From the NCBI GenBank assembly GCA_021772095.1, contig JADYXR010000261.1, positions 1 through 41,367 on the forward strand: a stretch of 41,367 nucleotides of DNA. The letters run 5' to 3'. Below are positions 36,406-41,367 of this stretch, piece after piece. Position 1 is the stretch's first letter, and each line of letters opens with the position of its first letter. The DNA comes from Candidatus Obscuribacter sp. (lineage in GTDB: Bacteria; Cyanobacteriota; Vampirovibrionia; Obscuribacterales; Obscuribacteraceae). A program made the position numbers and the translations under genes. Under the pieces are notes generated by a model, which ran no database searches, was not told the DNA's origin, and saw only the letters and a list, made by a program, of their open reading frames with translations.

Positions 36406-36810
36406 TGGAGTGAACCTCAAAGGAACGGAGTATTAATCAGCAACCGCATCACTGGTTTGCAACGATTCGATTGAACGCGAAAAGTGTGGCTAACTTGTAC
36501 CGGAGCCGTGGGGAGAATACGAAAAGCCAGATAGATCAATCCCTCGACTCATTCGTCAAAGGAATTCTTTCTTTCCCTGTCAACGCGTTGCCGCTCGGCG
36601 AGCAGACCTCGATTGATCACGCGTTCCGGCATGCCCTCTGGTTTTTTTTAGCGAAGAGCACAAATCAGTTCGTTCATTTTGACGCGAAAAACTTATGCCG
36701 ACGTGGATGACCCGAGCCCAAATAAAGAGATTCCGCGAGGAATACCGGACCGAGTCGCGACAAAGTAGTGGCAAAAAAGAAACGCTTTGCTTGGAGCGAC
36801 CCAACTTCAA
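36406..36810. other. intergenic region
   Basis: Upstream of the EF-hand gene and downstream of the DUF1877 gene. There is a T8 run at about 36643-36650 after a GGCATGCC palindrome on the plus strand, but no stable stem pairs with it. No gene seen. Confidence 0.35.
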
Positions 36811-37296
36811 TTAAGCAAACCATACAAGAAGCGCTTTGTTAGCGCCACGAGCTTCTGACAAGAAATCTCTTAGTTCAAAAAAATCCGCGCAAAGATCGTC
36901 CAGGGCACCATCGTAGTGAAAAGTTTGCGGATAGACGTCTGCGTTCATTTCCTCTGAATCGAAGTTCGATCGGAACTCATGTTCTGAAATTGATACGAGC
37001 GCTTTTTCAATTTCATAAACTTCTTGGAGGGAGAATGCGCGAACGGTATCAACAGCACTTCCCATGTTGTTGTATTCGATTTCGATGCCACCAGTTTTTA
37101 GAAAAGTCAGAAGAGCATTTCGACCTGCTGATGTTTTGCCGATTAGATAATCAATGCCGTCCCAGGTTCTGTCGAAATTGAAGGAGTCATCCGCATCGTC
37201 GTCCTCAACCAGCTCTTCGAGAACTTGTTCGTCGCCATTGGCGATGTCCTTATATGCGTCCTGGTTGATTGCCTGCAAGCAGCAAATTATTCCCAT
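36811..37296 (-). CDS. DUF1877 (YfbM-like) family protein
   Basis: 161 aa, family length. The start MGIICCLQAI and TWDGIDYLIGKTS, then EVYEIEKALVSISEHEFRSN and the NADVYPQTF segment, match the DUF1877/YfbM layout. The function of that family is not established. The ATG at 37296 follows GAGGAATC. The last 61 bp are repeated, with 4 mismatches, at 23615-23675 as a dead fragment, which points to past duplication or rearrangement involving this locus. Confidence 0.85.
   Translation of the reverse strand: MGIICCLQAINQDAYKDIANGDEQVLEELVEDDDADDSFNFDRTWDGIDYLIGKTSAGRNALLTFLKTGGIEIEYNNMGSAVDTVRAFSLQEVYEIEKALVSISEHEFRSNFDSEEMNADVYPQTFHYDGALDDLCADFFELRDFLSEARGANKALLVWFA
36816..36876. repeat. right copy of 61-bp direct repeat
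   Basis: 57/61 identity to 23615-23675 in the same orientation; here it is the coding 3' end of the DUF1877 gene. The two copies enclose about 13.2 kb, including the tubulin-like/vWA/AAA block. Confidence 0.85.
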
Positions 37297-37544
37297 TGAT
37301 TCCTCGTGCTTAGCTGGATGGCAACCTGCGTAGTGGGGAGTCGAACCCCTTCAGCGAGATCGTGGGAGTGTCGTGGCGATAGGAGCCTGTACTCATTGTA
37401 AATGCTTGGCATTCGCAATGACCGATCTGAGGATGTTAGAGTAATACTGGTAAGCTCGTCGTGGAGCGTATTATGGCTTAATCGCAACAGGCAAGGACAT
37501 TATGGTAGGAAGAAAACTAAGGCAGGATGTTTTGAAATTCAAAT
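37297..37544. other. intergenic region
   Basis: Upstream of the DUF1877 gene. It contains a tRNA T-arm-like GGGGTTCGACTCCCC on the minus strand (37333-37347) without the rest of a tRNA. No gene seen. Confidence 0.35.
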
Positions 37545-37971
37545 AATCACGCAACGAGACATGGCCATCGGCGAATGAACTCGCGACAGATTCTGGCGCA
37601 AAATTAGGATGTTCCGCAAAATGCGCGAGATGCTTTCGTCGGGTCGACAAGAACTACAATGTGTTTAAAGATTTAAGCGGAGCCTACAAGCTGTTTGGAA
37701 CTCCTAGTATGCAGGATATCAAAGCTTTTAAAGCTGCCACCGCCGATAGTGTCGCTAGCTCATGGCATTATCCAAGAACAATGGGCGAGGCGAGTTTTGT
37801 CCAGACGCCGCCGGCGGTGCCGTGTTTGATTCCATTCTCGGACCGAAAGGAGCTATAGTTCTTGGCGCCGCGTCTGGCCCGGTCGGTGTACTCGTTGGAT
37901 TGCAGAACGCATTTGTCACGCGCTGGAACCGCGCCACCATCGATTCGACAACGTCCTACAATTTGCGGTGA
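37545..37971 (+). pseudogene. possible frameshifted coding remnant
   Basis: A frame open from about 37545 to 37858 has no good start and contains a Cys-rich patch (GCSAKCARCF) and VFKDLSGAYKLFGTPS. After about 37765 the coding-like character passes to the next frame (FDSILGPKGAIVLGAASGPV, ending at 37971). One shift near 37760 would join them into a roughly 140-residue product. No family recognised; this could be chance. Confidence 0.25.
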
Positions 37972-38019
37972 CAAACTTGGTCGACGGCCATTTATGCCTC
38001 ATCTCGGAAAACGGCATGT

Positions 38020-38523
38020 TTAGAACTCAGAGAACTCATCATGAACACACCCGGGAAACGTTATAGAAAAGGAACCGCTTCGCTCTCCATTCTCGACAAG
38101 TTCGTGTTTGATCTCCCTGCCAGTAGGGGGTTGTGGAGTCAATACTTTGCTGGTACAGTCAATTCCAAAATCGCCGAGTCGTTGCAGAAGCCACATTGTT
38201 CTTTCATTCTTTATTGGATCGTCTGGTTTTGTTCGTAGTGCAAATGGAAACTCCTGTTGCTGCATAAAGCGCTTACAAGCTGGATTTTTAAGTTCCACCA
38301 GTATATAGGGATACATTGGGCACGGAAAAAGTGTGGACGCAAAAGTAATATGTGCGATGCGTCGCTTCGCAACGTTCTTTTCGGACATCAATGTAGACAA
38401 ATCCTTCCATGTCATTCGAGGGAGTAAGTGGTCCCTTAGTACGAACCCATAGAGGTGTCCGACCGCCGCACAGGCTACGGACAAGATTATTCCGTGTATC
38501 AAGATTGAGTTTGGTTTTCTCAT
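38020..38523 (-). CDS. hypothetical membrane-anchored protein, 167 aa
   Basis: One N-terminal hydrophobic helix (about 8-30, ILIHGIILSVACAAVGHLYG) acts as a signal anchor. The rest is soluble, with five cysteines (CPMYP, NPACKRF, IDCTS, FPGC and one in the helix). No family recognised. No ribosome site is seen before the ATG at 38523. It is divergent from the 163-aa gene with a 130-bp gap. Confidence 0.6.
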   Translation of the reverse strand: MRKPNSILIHGIILSVACAAVGHLYGFVLRDHLLPRMTWKDLSTLMSEKNVAKRRIAHITFASTLFPCPMYPYILVELKNPACKRFMQQQEFPFALRTKPDDPIKNERTMWLLQRLGDFGIDCTSKVLTPQPPTGREIKHELVENGERSGSFSITFPGCVHDEFSEF

Positions 38524-38653
38524 GGCTATAAACGCTGGTACCTCAATTAAGGCACGTGTCGTCGTTCGTCAAGCCCAGATCAAACAGTTTATGTACTGTT
38601 TGGAGGTCCGGTAGCCGTTACATTTTTAGAGCTAGCCGGTAATAATAGATGCT

Positions 38654-39145
38654 ATGGAAAAAAATGCACCCGATGGTGAAATGATCAGCACGGTGAAGTG
38701 GTTAATCTACGAGACAGCCACAAAAAGTCTCGTATGTCGTGGTGAAACAACCGTCAATCCCAGCGATGTAGAGATTAAAAAAGTGGGGACGATCTCCATG
38801 AAGAAGATCGAGTTGGGCGCGCACTTCAATTTTAGCCTTGCAGAAAACACCGAGAAGCACGGCCGCGGGTTCGGTTTGAAAGGCGATCGGGATGACGAGC
38901 AAACATTTTCATGGGATTGGTTTGTGATCGATCGAGTTGGACATGCCAACAAACTGCAGGAATCAGGCGAGTTGTCTTTTGAAACGACAATGACTCAATC
39001 TGGATCCGAGATCAGTCGCATGGAGTTTCTCACGGACGTCTGCATTCGGATCGCGGATCGGAGCAATAAGAATCCCCTAAATCCGACATGGCGAATCATG
39101 ATATTCGCGGGTTCGATCATATGGTGGCCAGTTGCTGCGATTTAG
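38654..39145 (+). CDS. hypothetical protein with C-terminal hydrophobic helix, 163 aa
   Basis: Mostly soluble, beta-rich, ending in a hydrophobic stretch (WRIMIFAGSIIWWPVAAI) that could be a tail anchor. No family recognised. The ATG at 38654 lacks a ribosome site. A TAATAAT-like sequence lies a few bases upstream, so the mRNA may have a very short leader. Confidence 0.55.
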   Translation: MEKNAPDGEMISTVKWLIYETATKSLVCRGETTVNPSDVEIKKVGTISMKKIELGAHFNFSLAENTEKHGRGFGLKGDRDDEQTFSWDWFVIDRVGHANKLQESGELSFETTMTQSGSEISRMEFLTDVCIRIADRSNKNPLNPTWRIMIFAGSIIWWPVAAI

Positions 39146-39395
39146 GCTATGCAATGCTGTCAAGGTCGGCTGACTGAAAAGTAAGCCGCTCTAGAAGCTG
39201 GCGAAGCGAACGCTCATGCTAAGGCGCAAAATAGCTTCACGCATAGCGATGACAGTCTTGGATGCTGCTAGGGTAATCCTCGAAGAGATGGCGCGTTTAA
39301 TTTTTGAGCGGGAACAGCGGACGCTATAATCGTGCTAGATCAAAGATGGATTTTTTTGTATGCATCATATATGGTGCCGAACAGATAGGACTTTT
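39146..39395 (+). other. intergenic region with weak 37-codon ORF
   Basis: The frame 39216-39329 (MLRRKIASRIAMTVLDAARV and onward) would make a basic amphipathic helix, but it has no ribosome site. Otherwise the region holds the promoter of the next gene. Confidence 0.3.
39304..39330 (+). promoter_or_regulatory. putative promoter of the 198-aa secreted protein
   Basis: A perfect -10 TATAAT (39325-39330) with TTGAGC (39304-39309) 15 nt upstream. The gene starts at 39396, giving a leader of about 60 nt. Confidence 0.45.
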
Positions 39396-39992
39396 ATGTA
39401 TAAAAGAAAATATGTTGGACTTGTTGCGCTGATTATACTCAGCGTTCCGGCAGTTGTTTGGAGTGCCAATACCGAAGTTGTTGAAACTTCAGAACTCCAA
39501 ATAATGTTTGATCAGGATCAAAAAGATCGAGTGGACGTCGGACCGCATCCCAAGCCAGAACAGTGGCGCAAGGTAAGCGCTAACGACAAAACTCACCATG
39601 CAAAAGTTCTTGAGCTTTTACAGCAAGATAAAGTAAAGACTGCTGACGATTTTTACTACGCGGCGATGATTATGCAACATGGAGATTCTCCAAAAGATTA
39701 TATGCTCGCACACATACTGGCGATGGCTGCTGCTCAAAAGGGCAACAAGCAAGCCGTATGGCTAAGTGCCGCGTCTTTTGATCGGCTGATGATGAGCGCA
39801 AAACAGCCTCAAATTTTTGGCACTCAATATTTCGGGAGCCAGGACGAACCGCTCGAAGTTAACCAGCCATTTGATTCGTCTCTTGTCACTGATTCTTTGC
39901 GAAAAGTATTCAATGTTCCGACGCTCAAAGAAAATGAGGAGCGCGTGAAGATGCTGAACCGAAATAGAACTTATGTCGTTCCAACATTTTGA
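39396..39992 (+). CDS. secreted hypothetical protein, 198 aa
   Basis: The ATG at 39396 (ribosome site AGGA) begins a classical signal peptide: MYKRKYVGLVALIILSVPAV with cleavage after VWSA. The in-frame ATG at 39360 would bury it. The mature part is helical. The segment DDFYYAAMIMQHGDSPKDYM, followed by LAHILAMAAAQKGN and FGTQYFG, resembles secreted proteins grouped under DUF6624, but I cannot confirm that. Likely periplasmic; function unknown. Confidence 0.75.
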   Translation: MYKRKYVGLVALIILSVPAVVWSANTEVVETSELQIMFDQDQKDRVDVGPHPKPEQWRKVSANDKTHHAKVLELLQQDKVKTADDFYYAAMIMQHGDSPKDYMLAHILAMAAAQKGNKQAVWLSAASFDRLMMSAKQPQIFGTQYFGSQDEPLEVNQPFDSSLVTDSLRKVFNVPTLKENEERVKMLNRNRTYVVPTF

Positions 39993-40228
39993 TCGTTTTG
40001 TCAGCTTTGAGATCCAACTGATTCAATAGTTGACCAGAAGGCCCCGATCTCGTTACAGATCTTTAGCCGCACATTGTTATCAATACGCCAGCAATGACTT
40101 TGGCATTGATGTAATCAATCGGTGCTACACAATCATTTCAATCTCTCTGGATTTTAATATAACAAAACCGGAACTTCAAGAAACCCACGGAACCGCTCTC
40201 GAACATTCGGCTTCGCGGAGGAGTGTGC
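39993..40228. other. intergenic region
   Basis: No gene or terminator recognised. Contains the upstream region of the leader ORF and kinase. Confidence 0.35.
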
Positions 40229-40264
40229 ATGGAAATTGCCAAAAATGGCTCGCGCTATGTCTAG
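40229..40264 (+). CDS. 11-codon leader ORF coupled to kinase
   Basis: ATG at 40229 with a strong ribosome site GGAGGAG (40217-40223, 5-nt spacing) encodes MEIAKNGSRYV and stops at TAG 40262-40264. The stop overlaps the kinase ATG in ATGTCTAG (40257-40264). The kinase itself has no ribosome site, so ribosomes ending here probably restart on it. Confidence 0.5.
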   Translation: MEIAKNGSRYV

Positions 40265-41294
40265 TGCGTTGTGGGGAAAATTGGAAGAAGTGCGTGCCGG
40301 CGCTGGTCGACACCCGGTAGATCCGCTCGTTGGCTCGACTTTGTTCGATCGGTATGTGATTCTCGATCTTCTGGGCAGCGGAGGCATGGCGAAGGTTTAC
40401 AAGGCACTGCAAATTTCAGTCGAACGTTTTGTCGCTATTAAAACCTTGCGAACAGCGGATCCCCAAACGGTGGTTCGTTTCAACAACGAAATCAGTATGC
40501 TTGGGAAGCTCAAGCATCAAAATATCGTGCATGCGTTTGATTGTTTTTACGATGCTGGAAAGATTTTTTTCGTCATGGAATATCTTCACGGCATGGAGCT
40601 GCACGAGCTGCTCAAAAATGGCAAGCATCTAACCAGCGCTGAGGACGTGATGTCGATTGTTGGTCAGCTGTGCGATGGCCTGTCGCATGCGCACAAGGCT
40701 GGTATCATCCATCGCGATCTCAAGCCGGAGAATGTTATGTTAGTAGACGAAGGAAGCAGCGTGAGAGTGAAGATCGTCGATTTCGGAATCGCTAAGTTTG
40801 AAGCCGAACTGCAGCAAGTCACGCACGCTGGAGTCGTGGTAGGCACGCCGATGTACATGAGTCCCGAGCAGTGCATGGGCGAAAAAATTGACGAGCGCAG
40901 TGATGTCTACTCACTCGGCGCGCTGTTGTATGAACTGCTTACCGGTACTGTCCCATACCTGGGTGCTGACGCGCAACACACGATGTTTGCGCACTGCGAT
41001 CAGCTGCGATACCCGGAGCCAATTGAGTCTCGTGTTCAGTTTTGGCCGTATCCGGAGCAGCTAAACCGCATCATCAAATCTTCAATGGAAACTTGCAAGG
41101 AGACTCGGTTTCAGACGGTTGAGCAATTCAAGAATGAATTGCAGAGTTGGTATCGCAACGTGAGCGAAGGCATAGACAATAGCCAGACTCGGCTCGATAT
41201 CACAGCACCACTTCCTGAGATCAGATCAGTTGATCCAACACAATTGATTATGCGAGAAGGACTTGCTACGAGGCCTTGTCCCGAGTTTAGTTGA
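40257..41294 (+). CDS. cytosolic Hanks-type Ser/Thr protein kinase
   Basis: About 345 aa. Kinase domain with Gly loop LLGSGGMAKVYKA (about 38), catalytic Lys in VAIKTL, IIHRDLKPENVML (about 149-160), DFG (about 175), and GTPMYMSPEQ. All key residues are present. No membrane helix, unlike the kinase at 10171. The C-terminal 60 residues are an acidic tail with no known domain. The frame is open from a TTG at 40236 and has ATGs at 40245 and 40257; I favour 40257 because it overlaps the leader ORF stop. Substrate unknown. Confidence 0.92.
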   Translation: MSSALWGKLEEVRAGAGRHPVDPLVGSTLFDRYVILDLLGSGGMAKVYKALQISVERFVAIKTLRTADPQTVVRFNNEISMLGKLKHQNIVHAFDCFYDAGKIFFVMEYLHGMELHELLKNGKHLTSAEDVMSIVGQLCDGLSHAHKAGIIHRDLKPENVMLVDEGSSVRVKIVDFGIAKFEAELQQVTHAGVVVGTPMYMSPEQCMGEKIDERSDVYSLGALLYELLTGTVPYLGADAQHTMFAHCDQLRYPEPIESRVQFWPYPEQLNRIIKSSMETCKETRFQTVEQFKNELQSWYRNVSEGIDNSQTRLDITAPLPEIRSVDPTQLIMREGLATRPCPEFS

Positions 41295-41367
41295 AAAGTT
41301 TGGTGATCCCCTCCAGGACTAGCCTGGTATGGTTTCGGTTGCAACACCAGAACCCAATTCAAGAGGA

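Noticed and set aside
37330..37350. tRNA-like T-arm (GGGGTTCGACTCCCC on the minus strand)
   Set aside because: No matching 5' acceptor strand, anticodon arm or CCA end within tRNA or tmRNA distance; only a hairpin remains.
41313..41327. Hairpin CCAGG/CCTGG after the last kinase
   Set aside because: Only 5 bp and no T-run, too weak for a terminator.
1..41367. CRISPR arrays, IS elements, integrases or rRNA
   Set aside because: I looked for regular repeat-spacer patterns, transposase motifs and rRNA-like segments and saw none.

Overview
The window (about 50% GC) looks like a chromosomal stretch of a free-living, didermic bacterium. The evidence is an RND tripartite-type efflux pair, an EF-hand/YD-repeat protein, two Hanks-type Ser/Thr kinases, many secreted or membrane hypothetical proteins, and frequent TTG/GTG starts. 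The style resembles Obscuribacter-like Cyanobacteriota (Melainabacteria/Vampirovibrionia), but no rRNA or other phylogenetic marker was tested, so the assignment is tentative.

Left part (1-12.8 kb): an orphan hypothetical; a secreted TPR-like protein overlapping a membrane histidine kinase, followed by an OmpR-type response regulator (one signalling operon); a 16-bp iteron-like repeat; a small hypothetical; a cysteine desulfurase 3' remnant broken by a frameshift and a local inversion, next to a strong bidirectional terminator; a 615-aa protein ending in a papain-like Cys-His-Asn domain; a YD-repeat-like protein; L-serine dehydratase (sdaA); a membrane-anchored Ser/Thr kinase; and a secreted-protein gene interrupted by one in-frame amber codon.

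Middle part (12.8-23.4 kb): an RND pump and its membrane fusion protein, overlapping by 4 bp and divergent from nothing but led by a TetR-type regulator with its own palindromic operator; a truncated O-methyltransferase; asnS; an orphan beta-class DNA methyltransferase; and an MFS transporter whose 3' end overlaps it.

The most interesting block is 23.6-33.0 kb. One strand carries a DUF4239 membrane protein, a membrane-anchored vWA protein, a small two-helix membrane protein, a 1085-residue tubulin/FtsZ-like GTPase with a long C-terminal array of zinc-ribbon CxxC motifs, and a macro-domain protein. A tandem AAA ATPase with altered Walker motifs converges on them. Together they suggest a membrane-associated cytomotive or remodelling machine controlled by ATPase and ADP-ribose chemistry. 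A 61-bp direct repeat (4 mismatches) brackets this block (23615 and 36816). The left copy is a dead fragment of the DUF1877 gene found intact at the right copy, fused to a relic of the DUF4239 gene.

Right part (33-41.4 kb): a crotonase-fold protein lacking both usual catalytic glutamates, an EF-hand/YD-repeat protein, the DUF1877 gene, a degraded coding patch, three small hypotheticals, and a cytosolic Ser/Thr kinase that appears to be translated by coupling to an 11-codon leader ORF.
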